Program-made: the position numbers and the translations under genes
Shown here: piece by piece, positions 43,499 to 51,245 of the stretch
How the letters are laid out: every line of letters starts with the position of its first letter
How positions within the stretch are numbered: position 1 is the first letter of the stretch
Origin: Akkermansia sp.
GTDB lineage: Bacteria; Verrucomicrobiota; Verrucomicrobiia; Verrucomicrobiales; Akkermansiaceae
NCBI GenBank assembly: GCA_017399165.1
Contig: JAFQEF010000108.1
Coordinates: forward strand, 1-64,000
Reading direction: 5' to 3'
Length of the DNA stretch: 64,000 bases
Notes under the pieces: generated by a model
The model's input: the letters and a program-made list of their open reading frames with translations, nothing else
What the model was told of the DNA's origin: nothing
Databases searched by the model: none

Positions 43499-43600
43499 TT
43501 AACACAGCATCCTGACCAGATAATATATGATTTTCACCATTTTCTCCACTATCGCAAGGATAGCTGCCAGTTGCTTGTGTTTTGGGTTGGGGGTATTCAT
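43499..43600 (-). CDS. Hydrophobic 33-residue peptide, putative type I toxin
   Basis: Starts MNTPNPKHKQLAAILAIVEK, with a membrane-like second half ending YYLVRMLC. It resembles the peptide at 50771 (VVTVLAIVWYVLDILVK) in length, charge pattern and in the mRNA leader hairpin. It has its own promoter and terminator and lies in the convergent gap between early and late blocks. Toxicity inferred. Confidence 0.65.
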   Translation of the reverse strand: MNTPNPKHKQLAAILAIVEKMVKIIYYLVRMLC

Positions 43601-43632
43601 TTGTATTACTACCGCACCCTCACGGCGGGATT

Positions 43633-43647
43633 GCCGCTCGGGGCGGC
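43633..43647 (-). promoter_or_regulatory. Leader hairpin of the peptide mRNA, locus 2
   Basis: GCCGC-CCCGA-GCGGC, identical to 50726-50740. Its C-rich loop could kiss the GGGG loop of the small RNAs. Confidence 0.6.
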
Positions 43648-43653
43648 GCGCGC

Positions 43654-43682
43654 ATTATAGCGCGTTGACTATCAAAAGTCAA
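43654..43682 (-). promoter_or_regulatory. Promoter and operator of the peptide gene, locus 2
   Basis: TTGACT, 17 bp, TATAAT. TTGACT and AGTCAA (43665-43682) form a palindrome over the -35 box. Confidence 0.75.
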
Positions 43683-43689
43683 CAACTTT

Positions 43690-43721
43690 TTTTATTTTTT
43701 TTTACGCGGACTAAAGTCCGC
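43690..43721 (-). terminator. Terminator at the end of the tail operon
   Basis: GCGGAC and GTCCGC pair around four bases and are followed on the minus strand by a long T tract. Confidence 0.8.
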
Positions 43722-43732
43722 CTCGCGAGGGG

Positions 43733-43981
43733 CTAGATTTCCACCACCTCAAACGCGAGGCGTATGGAAATCGTATTGCCCGCAGCGGTGGCGGAGATAT
43801 CCGTGCGCAGGGAGTGGCGCTGTGTGTGCTCCGCATCTGCCCACCATTGGGAGGGCGAGTAGTTGTCATCCCGGTTCACATGCTGCCAGGGTGCCGCCGC
43901 CACGCGCCTCGCGATAGCCGCCTGCACCAGCGGCCGCAGCGCATTCTTCACCGCCTCCCGTTTTATCGTCACGTACTGCAT
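43733..43981 (-). CDS. Small tail protein, last gene of the late block
   Basis: 82 residues from ATG 43981 (an upstream extension is leader sequence). DISATAAGNTISIRLAFEV matches the prophage A protein 27180-27452. Unknown role in the tail. Confidence 0.7.
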   Translation of the reverse strand: MQYVTIKREAVKNALRPLVQAAIARRVAAAPWQHVNRDDNYSPSQWWADAEHTQRHSLRTDISATAAGNTISIRLAFEVVEI

Positions 43982-44081
43982 TTTTTGAATATCGGAAGTG
44001 CAAAGCACCCCGCGCCGGAGGCGCGGCTATCTCTCACTTGGTAGATTGTACTTTGTAGATTGTACTTTGTAGATTGTAGAT

Positions 44082-45296
44082 TCAGTATGTCACCGTTGTA
44101 TTAAGCGTCAGCGTGCCCGCCGTGTTCGCCTTCAGCGTGCCGGCAAAAGTTTCCTCCAGCACACCGGTGCCCGTCACCTCCACGGCCATCTCCGCGGCCA
44201 GTTCCTCCGCCACCGTGGCCAGAGCTTCCGTCTTTATCGTCACCTCCCCGTCCTCCGACACATCGAACCACTCCGGGTCGAATAGGTAAGACGACTGAGG
44301 CGGCGGCTCCGGTATTTCCAGCAAGCCGTCAGTTATGACGGGGGCGCTGATGCGGGTCGTATATTCCACCCCGCGGAGAGCCCCGGGAACGCAGGCAACA
44401 TGCCCGGCGCCATAACACTGGCAGTGCGCCAGCGGGAAGCGGACAAGCCCGTCCCGCGCCTCCGGCTCTGTAATGCCGCTCACAATCTCCATGCCCCCCA
44501 CCATGCCGAGGATATCCACCACAGCGGGGCCGAACTGCGCATTCGGCACCACCGGCACCACCACATCCCCGCCGGGGTCGATAACGCCGTAGAGCGGAAT
44601 CTCGATAACGCCGTGGTCAATTTGCGGCGAGCTGATGGAGGCATTCGTGCGTATGCCGTAGATACCGCCTGCCACGGCAGAGGCATTCGCATCCACCGCG
44701 CTGTTGGGGCTATGTGCCAGCGGAATCAGCCCATGCCCCTGCACAAAGCATGGGCGCGGCAAGCCCCCCACAAAAGACAGGTCTGCCACCAGCCCCGGCC
44801 AGGCAACGGGCGGCAGATTCGGGTTTTCCTCCTCCCCCTCCGTCATCTCCGGGTCCTCGTCCGGGTACTCTGCCAGCGGCAGCACCACGTGCCCGTTGTC
44901 CAGCGTGGCGGGCGTGCCTGCGCGCGGCTCAATGCCGCACACACCGCCTGCATAGGGCAACACCGAGGCGATTTCACCCGTCTCATCATTCATGGTGGTC
45001 TCCACGTGCGCATGCGGCAGCCACAGCATGCCGTCCTCTATCACGCAGGTATCGAAACGCCCGGAGAATGTCGCCCCGTTTATCAGCCCCGCATGCTGTA
45101 CAGTCGTCTTCTCCACCGGCGAAGACGTGCCCGGCACATACCAGGCATTCCCCGCGCGGGCAGAGCCACGGCGCCCCCCGCCACCCACACTGCCAATCTT
45201 CATCTGCGCATCGCGCACACCGTTGGCCAGGCTCTCAAGCTCTGCCAGCGATAACACTTTCTTCCCGGTAAACACCGGCACAGGTGTAGCATTCAT
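44082..45296 (-). CDS. Tail-tip protein
   Basis: 404 residues with short Gly-rich beta repeats (GGVCGIEPRA, GGIYGIRTNA and similar) and a C-terminus FDPEWFDVSEDGEVTI that matches the prophage A protein 25193-27175. It is smaller because it lacks the FIGxDGITV units. Probable tail-tip structure; no enzymatic motif. Ends in TAA. Confidence 0.65.
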   Translation of the reverse strand: MNATPVPVFTGKKVLSLAELESLANGVRDAQMKIGSVGGGGRRGSARAGNAWYVPGTSSPVEKTTVQHAGLINGATFSGRFDTCVIEDGMLWLPHAHVETTMNDETGEIASVLPYAGGVCGIEPRAGTPATLDNGHVVLPLAEYPDEDPEMTEGEEENPNLPPVAWPGLVADLSFVGGLPRPCFVQGHGLIPLAHSPNSAVDANASAVAGGIYGIRTNASISSPQIDHGVIEIPLYGVIDPGGDVVVPVVPNAQFGPAVVDILGMVGGMEIVSGITEPEARDGLVRFPLAHCQCYGAGHVACVPGALRGVEYTTRISAPVITDGLLEIPEPPPQSSYLFDPEWFDVSEDGEVTIKTEALATVAEELAAEMAVEVTGTGVLEETFAGTLKANTAGTLTLNTTVTY

Positions 45297-45380
45297 CGCG
45301 ATTTACGAATTACGAATTCCTACTTTGTACTTTGTACTTTGTAGATTGTACTTTGTAGATTGTAGATTGTAGATTGTAGC

Positions 45381-46169
45381 TCACCCATAAATTTCCTCGT
45401 CCCAGCCGCCGGGGGAGCTCAGCAGGTACGTCTCGCTCACCCATATTTCCTCGCCCTGCACATCCGCACCCGCCCCCAGGAAAAGCCAGTTGCAGCCGGA
45501 GGGCGTGCCAAAGCCGCCCGGCGGCGAGGCTATCTTCATGCTTTCCGTGGTGGCGGGAATGCTTGAGCTCTTGTAGCGAGCCGTCACCGCCACTTGCGGT
45601 GCCATGTAGTGCGTCTGCCCCTTCTTGATTTTCTTCACCAGCTCCGGATCCGCCGCCGCCAGCACCTCCCCCAGCGTCCTGAGGTTGCCTTCCTCATCCT
45701 TGCTGATGATTTCCGTCTCCTTGTAGCCGTCCATCAGCATTTTTAGCGCCGTCAGCGTCTCCCCGCTCTCGCTCGCATAGGCCGAGTGCGTGAGCAGCGG
45801 CTCCTGCACACTCGTCACCTGCATGCTGTAGCTCGGGTTCTCCCGCGAGCTGCCCGGCACCTCGAAAGACGTACCGCCGCCACCCTCGGCATCGTCATCA
45901 TTGAGCGTGTACTCCGTCCACACCGCTTGCAGCTCCGACATATCGCCGTCTTCCAGCCGTGTGAGCGTGGCCTGCAGCCGCCTGTCCTCCGTAGCGGCCA
46001 GCCCGTGCATCTTGGCCTCCAGCTCTGCCCAGGGACCCGTCCACCGCTGCTCCAGCGTGTCGCCGGTGGCCACGTATTTATCCGTCTTCCCGGCCATCAC
46101 CGGGCGCGAGATGCGGCGCACCTTGTACACCTGCTCCCGCACTGCTACGTTGTAATCGATTAAACCCAT
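45381..46169 (-). CDS. Minor tail protein
   Basis: 262 residues, in the place of the prophage A protein 23822-25168. Starts MGLIDYNVAVREQVYKVRR. An acidic Gly-rich linker (DDDAEGGGG) lies near residue 95. Spacing on both sides is filled by the TCTACAAAGT repeat. Assigned by order. Confidence 0.55.
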   Translation of the reverse strand: MGLIDYNVAVREQVYKVRRISRPVMAGKTDKYVATGDTLEQRWTGPWAELEAKMHGLAATEDRRLQATLTRLEDGDMSELQAVWTEYTLNDDDAEGGGGTSFEVPGSSRENPSYSMQVTSVQEPLLTHSAYASESGETLTALKMLMDGYKETEIISKDEEGNLRTLGEVLAAADPELVKKIKKGQTHYMAPQVAVTARYKSSSIPATTESMKIASPPGGFGTPSGCNWLFLGAGADVQGEEIWVSETYLLSSPGGWDEEIYG

Positions 46170-46213
46170 TTTCTGAAGTTTGAATTTTGAAGTTGAACAT
46201 CGGAAGTATCAAA

Positions 46214-46276
46214 TCCCGCGAGCCGGAGGCTCGCCTAGCTCTCACTTTGTAGATTGTACTTTGTAGATTGTAGATT
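46214..46276 (-). repeat. Prophage B intergenic repeat, copy 3 (reverse)
   Basis: GCGAGCC hairpin plus two ACTTTGTAGATTGT units on the minus strand; the T extension of the chaperone ends inside it. Confidence 0.6.
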
Positions 46277-46884
46277 AAAAAGGTCCTCGAATTTCGCATC
46301 CAGCGCGGCGGCCTCCTCGCGTGTGGGGGCTGCCCAGCGCGTGCTGCAACCCTGGTAGAGCAAGTGAGCGTGCAGATACATCAGCCCGCGTGCATACGAC
46401 ATCTTCCATATCTTGTCCTCGCCCCACCCCGTGGCGCGTGCCAGTATGTACACCAGCCACGCCGCCGTGGGGGGCTCTGCTAGTTTTTTGCGCCCGTGTC
46501 AGGCGTGTGTTTCTCCGGTATCACCTCCGCCGTGGCGGCATCGATGCCCTCTTTCTGCCCGGCCAGGTATTCCGTGAACTCTGCCAGCTGCAGCGGGCTC
46601 ACACCGGCGGCAAAATCCAGCACAGCGGCCTCCACAGTAGCCGCACCTGCCAGCACCGCACGCCGCACCTGCTCCCAGGGCGCACACAGCACCCACAGAG
46701 CTTGTGCCAGGTGGTCCTCCGTGAGCACAAGCTCCGCGCCCGCTGCCAAACCCGCAAAGGGATGTCCCATCTTGCGGAACACCAGCATCGCGCCGAAACT
46801 CACCGGCCGCACTATCAGCCCGCTCTCCAGCTGCACAGCGGCATCCCCCGCCAGCAGCACATCATTCTGTGTTTGTTCTCTCAT
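46235..46884 (-). CDS. Tail assembly chaperone G and frameshifted GT product
   Basis: The G frame (46884 to TAG at 46480) codes for 134 residues. It ends GCA AAA AAC TAG: the heptamer A AAA AAC (46483-46489) directly before the stop is a canonical -1 slippery site. A -1 shift there opens a frame through LAEPPTAAWLVYILARATGW and KIWKMSYARGLMYLHAH to TAG at 46235, the typical T domain. The GT fusion would have about 215 residues. Both forms guide tail assembly around the tape measure protein, as lambda G/GT do. Confidence 0.8.
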
Positions 46885-46938
46885 AGTCTCACTTTGTACT
46901 TTGTAGATTGTAGATTGTAGATTGTAGATTGTAGCTGC

Positions 46939-48936
46939 CTAGGGCACCACCTGTATGCCGCTTGTGCCTACGGGGGTCTGCATCAGCCGCCGCAAATCCT
47001 CCAGAATGCGCTTCTGCTCCGTCATGATAGCCACGCCCTGCCTGGCCACATCCAGCTGCGCATCCCCCAGGCGTATGCTGCGCCCGCCGCCACCCACTGC
47101 CACCTGGCTCTGGGCGATAAGCTCCGGCTTCTGCAAGCCCGCTTGCTGCGCGGCGTTCTGCGTGGCCACCAGCTCAGCCGCGCGGGTGTCTGCTTCCTCC
47201 GCGCTCATGCCCTGTCCCCGGTACTGCTGCGAGAGCGCCAGCGCGGCCTCCGTAGCATCCAGATGCCGCAGCCCCAAGCTATCCCCCGCCAGCGTCAGAT
47301 TCGCGCGCTCCATGGCCGCATCTGCCTTGCGCCGGGCTTCCGAGAGCGCGGCGGCGCGCTTCTTCTCCGCCTCATAGGCGTCATTTTTGGCGTCAATTTC
47401 CTTTTGCTGCGTTTCCTTGTAAAGCTCTGTATACTCGCGCAGCTTTGCCAGCTCCGACATGGCGCCCCTGTCGCCGTTTTTTGCAGCGGCATCCTCCGCA
47501 CGCAGCAGCGCCTGCTCATCCTCGCCGAAACCGCCGCCCCACTTCTGCCCGGTAGCCTGCTCGAAACGGTAAGCGAGCTCGTTGCGCATGCCCTCCGCAT
47601 TCTGCGAGCCGAACAACTCCGCATCCCGTGCCTCCGCGCGGCGGGCGCGGTCGGTCGCAAGCTGCTTTTGCAGCTCTTTGCGTGCGTCCCGTTCTTCCTT
47701 GGCTTTTTGGGCGGCTTTCTCTGCGTATTCTGCTACACGCTGCTCCGCATCTGCTCGTAGCTGCGTCTGGTGCGCAAGCTCGCGCTCCCGAGCTTGCTCC
47801 ACCCCGGTTTTGAAAAGCGGCGTAGTGCTCCACTCCAGCAGCTGCGCATTCATTTCCGCCAGTTCCTTAAACTCACGCATCGGCTCCAGCACAAAATGCT
47901 CCAAGCCGCGGGCGAACAGAGCCACGAAGGGATTCCACTGCTCCATGGAGCGGCAGACATCCACAGCCGTAGCACCGCAATCCTTCAACACAGCCAATCC
48001 GGAGGAAAACGCCTCCGCAAAGCCTCCTCTCCACTCGTTTACAAAGCGAATGCCCGCATCCAGCAGCCCCTTGGCATCCGCCAGGGCTATCTGCCCCAGC
48101 GCGGCTTTCAGCTCTTCGATATTGTCCGCCAGCGTGCTCCAGAGCCCCGCGAGCGTCTGCGATTGCTTGATGGTAGCACCGAAAAAGAGCCCGCCCTCCG
48201 CTGTAGCCTGCTCCAGCACATAGCGCAAATCGTCAATGCCGTACATACCCGCCTCGATATTCTTGCGAAGCTGCGTGGAGGATATATTGTCGCGCTCCAT
48301 GAGCATAGCGCGCACATTCAGCCCTCGGTTGGAAATTTGATTGATGTCCGCCGTGTCCATCTTGCCGCCGGTGTTGACCTTGCCGTATATCTGCGCAAGC
48401 TCTTCCAGGCTGCCACCGGAGCCGGCGGCCACGTCCCCCAGCATGCGCAGAATGCCCATACTTTCCTCCGCCTTGACACCGAAAGCCAGCAGAGCCGTGG
48501 ATGCAGCAGATATCCCCGCCAGTTCAAAGGGTGTTTCCGCTGCATATTTGCGCAGCTGCCCGAAATGCGCGGCGGCGGCTTGCTCACTCCCCATAAGCGT
48601 AGCGAAGCGCGTGGCGTAGGTCTCCACCCCGGCGGCAGCCTCCAATATCCCTTGCGTAAATTCCTTCACCGCCACCCCGGCACCCAGGGCTGCTGTGCCC
48701 ACCGCTGCCCACCCCAGCCCGGCCAGGGCTTTACTGAGCACACCGGAGGCGGCACTACAAGCTGAAAAACCGCCGGTGGCGGGCTGCATGCTGTTTTTCA
48801 TCTGCTGCCCTGCGCGGCGGGTGCTGGTGCGGATGGAAACAAGGGCCTCCATCACGCTGCTGGTATCTGCCGAAAATTTAAATGTTGCCGCTTCCATTTT
48901 TTTTATCTTGACGTTATTACTTTTTCTTCCGGGCAT
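46939..48936 (-). CDS. Tape measure protein of prophage B
   Basis: 665 residues. After a basic start, MEAATFKFSADTSSVMEALV opens the usual tape-measure N-terminus; ALAGLGWAAVGTAALGAGVA is the hydrophobic segment, and long coiled coils rich in Ala, Glu and Lys follow. ATG 48897 is an alternative start. It sets tail length. Stop is TAG. Confidence 0.8.
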   Translation of the reverse strand: MPGRKSNNVKIKKMEAATFKFSADTSSVMEALVSIRTSTRRAGQQMKNSMQPATGGFSACSAASGVLSKALAGLGWAAVGTAALGAGVAVKEFTQGILEAAAGVETYATRFATLMGSEQAAAAHFGQLRKYAAETPFELAGISAASTALLAFGVKAEESMGILRMLGDVAAGSGGSLEELAQIYGKVNTGGKMDTADINQISNRGLNVRAMLMERDNISSTQLRKNIEAGMYGIDDLRYVLEQATAEGGLFFGATIKQSQTLAGLWSTLADNIEELKAALGQIALADAKGLLDAGIRFVNEWRGGFAEAFSSGLAVLKDCGATAVDVCRSMEQWNPFVALFARGLEHFVLEPMREFKELAEMNAQLLEWSTTPLFKTGVEQARERELAHQTQLRADAEQRVAEYAEKAAQKAKEERDARKELQKQLATDRARRAEARDAELFGSQNAEGMRNELAYRFEQATGQKWGGGFGEDEQALLRAEDAAAKNGDRGAMSELAKLREYTELYKETQQKEIDAKNDAYEAEKKRAAALSEARRKADAAMERANLTLAGDSLGLRHLDATEAALALSQQYRGQGMSAEEADTRAAELVATQNAAQQAGLQKPELIAQSQVAVGGGGRSIRLGDAQLDVARQGVAIMTEQKRILEDLRRLMQTPVGTSGIQVVP

Positions 48937-48948
48937 GGTGCGGGGCTT

Positions 48949-49374
48949 CTAGTGCCCCTGCAAAAATGCCTTGGCGCGGGAGACATGCCCGGCGGGGGCG
49001 TTCTCCGGCACAAATGCCCAGCGGCTGCCCGCCTTCACCGCCACCATGGGGGCGGATTGCTTCACCCAATCCAGCAGCCGCTGGCGGTTGCGAAAAGCCA
49101 CGATGATGGCTGCCAGCGGGTCGTTGTTGCCGGGATCCGTGAGCCAGGCGTCATTCTGCCAGGCGGCCAGCACCTGTTCGAGCGTGTAGCTGCCATCCGC
49201 CGATACGGTGTCGAATGTCCAGTAGCAGACCTCGCCGGAGCCGGGAATGTCCGGGTTTTTGATGCGCTGCATGCCCCGGCACTCAAAGCCGAGGGTAGTC
49301 AGCGCGGCGGCCAGCTCCATATCCGTGGTCTTATCCGCCACAATGGCGGTGCGTGTTTGTGTTTGCTCTCTCAT
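48949..49374 (-). CDS. Tail protein, counterpart of the 21326 gene
   Basis: 141 residues from ATG 49374. CYWTFDTV, LAAIIVAFRNRQRLLDW and WAFVPENAPAGH form a pattern also seen in prophage A. It lies directly before the tape measure gene. The late motif at 49375 precedes it, and a TTG start upstream was rejected for that reason. Function unknown. Confidence 0.65.
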   Translation of the reverse strand: MREQTQTRTAIVADKTTDMELAAALTTLGFECRGMQRIKNPDIPGSGEVCYWTFDTVSADGSYTLEQVLAAWQNDAWLTDPGNNDPLAAIIVAFRNRQRLLDWVKQSAPMVAVKAGSRWAFVPENAPAGHVSRAKAFLQGH

Positions 49375-49403
49375 ATCTACCCTATAGGGCAAAACGTTGT
49401 CGG
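49375..49403 (-). promoter_or_regulatory. Prophage B late motif, copy 1
   Basis: On the minus strand CCGACAACGTT, then TATAGGGTAGAT directly before the ATG. The TATAGG box ends six bases before the start codon. Confidence 0.6.
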
Positions 49404-49578
49404 ATTCTGAAAAAGTACAATCTACAATCTACAATCTACAAAGTGAGAGCTAGGCGCGCTCCGCGCGCAGAATAGGGCGCAGCTCATGCCGCCGCCAACG
49501 CCCGCGCCTTGAGGGCGCGGAAAATAGCTTTTGCCGGGCTTCGCTTACTTTGTAGATTGTAGATCCGTAGATTGTAGA

Positions 49579-50112
49579 TTACTCTGTCCACGCGATGATA
49601 CCGCCGGCGATGGCCCGCGCCAGCAGGATAGGGCGGGTGCGGATGATTTCGGCATCCTCCGGGCTGCTCAGGAAACCGCATTCCACCAGCACCGCCGGCG
49701 GGCGGGTCTGATTCAGGATAGCGAGGTCGTGCCGCTGCACCAGCGTGCGGGCTCGCCCCGGCAGGTGCACGGCAAGCCGCTCTGCGATTTCCAGCCCCAA
49801 AGCCTGCCCGGCGGCGCTCTTGTAGATGACATGAGCCCCCCGCGCGGACGGCGTGCCCGCGCAGTCGCAATGCAGCGACACCACGGCATCATACCCGCCC
49901 GCATTCACCGCCGCGATGGCGGCGGCTAAATCCTGCTTGTTGGAGAGCTCCGGGAAATCCACGATATCCGCATGAATATGCGGCGTGGCTTGCAGCATCT
50001 GCTTCACATAGCGTGCCAGCTTTGCCGACACTTCATGCTCCTGCAAGCCGTTACCGCTCGCACCCGTGGTGCGGGCGTGGCCGATGTCGATGGCGATTTT
50101 ATAGTAACGCAT
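49579..50112 (-). CDS. N-acetylmuramoyl-L-alanine amidase (endolysin)
   Basis: 177 residues of the zinc-dependent Amidase_3 type: IAIDIGHARTTGASG (first His), HEVSAKLARYVKQML (Glu), VVSLHCDCAG (second His) and VLVECGFLSSPEDAE (catalytic Glu). It cuts the peptide from glycan in peptidoglycan at lysis. It has no signal peptide and so needs the holin-like protein upstream. No amidase is visible in prophage A. Confidence 0.88.
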   Translation of the reverse strand: MRYYKIAIDIGHARTTGASGNGLQEHEVSAKLARYVKQMLQATPHIHADIVDFPELSNKQDLAAAIAAVNAGGYDAVVSLHCDCAGTPSARGAHVIYKSAAGQALGLEIAERLAVHLPGRARTLVQRHDLAILNQTRPPAVLVECGFLSSPEDAEIIRTRPILLARAIAGGIIAWTE

Positions 50113-50163
50113 AAAATCCTAGCTCTTTTTTACTTTGTAGATTGTACTTTGTAGATTGTAGAT

Positions 50164-50436
50164 TCACTTGTTCCTTGCGGCTTCGTGCTCGCGCTCCAGG
50201 TGCTCCACCCGGCCATTCAGCAAGATAAGCTGCGCCTTGATTTCGGCCATCACTCCCGTGCTCTCCTTTATCTGCTCCACCAGCGCGTTGTTCGCGTGCT
50301 TGGAATCCTCGCGGTTGTCCTGGTACAGCCACACAAGAGCTGCCATGAATGCCAGAATCAGAACCCTCAGCGGCTCCTCACGAAACTGCCGGAACCAGTA
50401 CTGAAGCAGCGGCTCATTGTTTGCTCTGTGACACAT
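50164..50436 (-). CDS. Holin-like membrane protein
   Basis: 90 residues from ATG 50436. One membrane segment (RVLILAFMAALVWLYQ) is followed by a coiled-coil tail (LVEQIKESTGVMAEIKAQLI). Directly before the amidase gene; same layout as 17133-17387. Upstream in-frame codons come from the intergenic repeat. Confidence 0.7.
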   Translation of the reverse strand: MCHRANNEPLLQYWFRQFREEPLRVLILAFMAALVWLYQDNREDSKHANNALVEQIKESTGVMAEIKAQLILLNGRVEHLEREHEAARNK

Positions 50437-50437
50437 T

Positions 50438-50677
50438 TTACTTTGTAGATTGACACGGTTTGCCGGTGATGGCGTGGTAGAGCCCATGCGCCGCCTGCAA
50501 CTGCTCCGGCGTCACCCTGCTGCACGAGGGCTGGCAGGTAGCCAGAGCCCCCACCACAGCACCGATGATGATGCCCGCCCCCACCTTCGCCCAGTTCGCG
50601 GGCACACCCAAGCCCGCAAGCCACCCCGCAAGGCGGCCGTGAGCTTCCTGCACTTTCTCTTTCTGCGTCTCGTTCAT
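50438..50677 (-). CDS. Small membrane protein of the lysis cassette
   Basis: 79 residues: amphipathic start, membrane segment (AGIIIGAVVGALATC), Cys-containing turn, and TPEQLQAAHGLYHAITGKPC. Counterpart of 11746-12000 in prophage A. The final QSTK comes from the TCTACAAAGT repeat. Spanin- or holin-like role inferred from neighbours. Confidence 0.7.
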   Translation of the reverse strand: MNETQKEKVQEAHGRLAGWLAGLGVPANWAKVGAGIIIGAVVGALATCQPSCSRVTPEQLQAAHGLYHAITGKPCQSTK

Positions 50678-50691
50678 AGTTGTTTATTGTG

Positions 50692-50719
50692 TTGACATTG
50701 AAAAATTATCTGCTATATT
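50692..50719 (+). promoter_or_regulatory. Promoter of the peptide gene, locus 3
   Basis: TTGACA, 16 bp, TATATT, running against the surrounding late genes. Leader hairpin GCCGC-CCCGA-GCGGC follows at 50726-50740. Confidence 0.75.
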
Positions 50720-50770
50720 CTCCCCGCCGCCCCGAGCGGCAATCCCGCTGTGAGGGCGCGGCTTGTAAAC

Positions 50771-50869
50771 ATGAAAAACAAACCCACCCCCACCCAAGTA
50801 GTGACAGTCCTCGCGATTGTCTGGTATGTGCTCGACATCCTGGTGAAGACCGTCCAGCTGCTGCGGTGA
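50771..50869 (+). CDS. Hydrophobic 32-residue peptide, putative type I toxin
   Basis: Starts MKNKPTPTQVVTVLAIVWYV and ends KTVQLLR: a basic flank on either side of one membrane helix. Paralogue of 43499-43600. Own promoter, leader hairpin and terminator. Its start region (50764-50779) is complementary to the small RNA encoded next to it. Confidence 0.7.
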   Translation: MKNKPTPTQVVTVLAIVWYVLDILVKTVQLLR

Positions 50870-50876
50870 AGACAAG

Positions 50877-50913
50877 CCCCGCCCGCCATGGGCGGGGTGA
50901 ATCTTTTTTTTTT
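50877..50913 (+). terminator. Terminator of the peptide mRNA, locus 3
   Basis: CCCCGCCC and GGGCGGGG around five bases, followed by GAATC and ten or more T residues; the same GAATC joins stem and T run in locus 2. Confidence 0.9.
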
Positions 50914-50959
50914 GAAAAAAAGCGTTGACATGGGGAGGGAAAGGTGTTTTAATGAAGCC

Positions 50960-51036
50960 ATCCGCGGGAGGGGTCCCGCAGTTTTTTATGTTTACATGCA
51001 GCCCGTGTGCATCATGTGCGCGGGCTGCATGTTTTT
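50960..51036 (+). ncRNA. Putative antisense RNA of locus 3
   Basis: Promoter TTGACA 50925, 17 bp, TTTAAT 50948. Hairpin GCGGGA-GGGG-TCCCGC at 50964-50979. Bases 50981-50996 can form 16 consecutive pairs (one G-U) with 50764-50779, across the peptide start codon. A stem of 11 bp (CATGCAGCCCG / CGGGCTGCATG) and T residues end it, and may also serve the converging gene. Confidence 0.8.
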
Positions 51037-51224
51037 CAGCTTGGCAGCGGCTCTCTCTCCTCCTCAGTAATACCGAAATACTCGCAGGCTTCCTCCACGC
51101 TACCGAAAACGCGGTACCCGTTCGCCTCCCAGTTGGTGACATAGTGCCCCCAATCCAGCACGCGCTCAAGCGTACCATCCGGCCGCTCCACCATCTCTAC
51201 TCTGGCATAAATAACTGTGTTCAT
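51036..51224 (-). CDS. Small protein, unknown
   Basis: 62 residues starting MNTVIYARVEMVERPDGTLE, acidic. It sits between the fibre and lysis genes and converges on the small RNA of locus 3, sharing its terminator. A fibre accessory role is possible but unsupported. Confidence 0.6.
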   Translation of the reverse strand: MNTVIYARVEMVERPDGTLERVLDWGHYVTNWEANGYRVFGSVEEACEYFGITEEEREPLPS

Positions 51225-51245
51225 AATCTGCTGTTTTTTATATTC

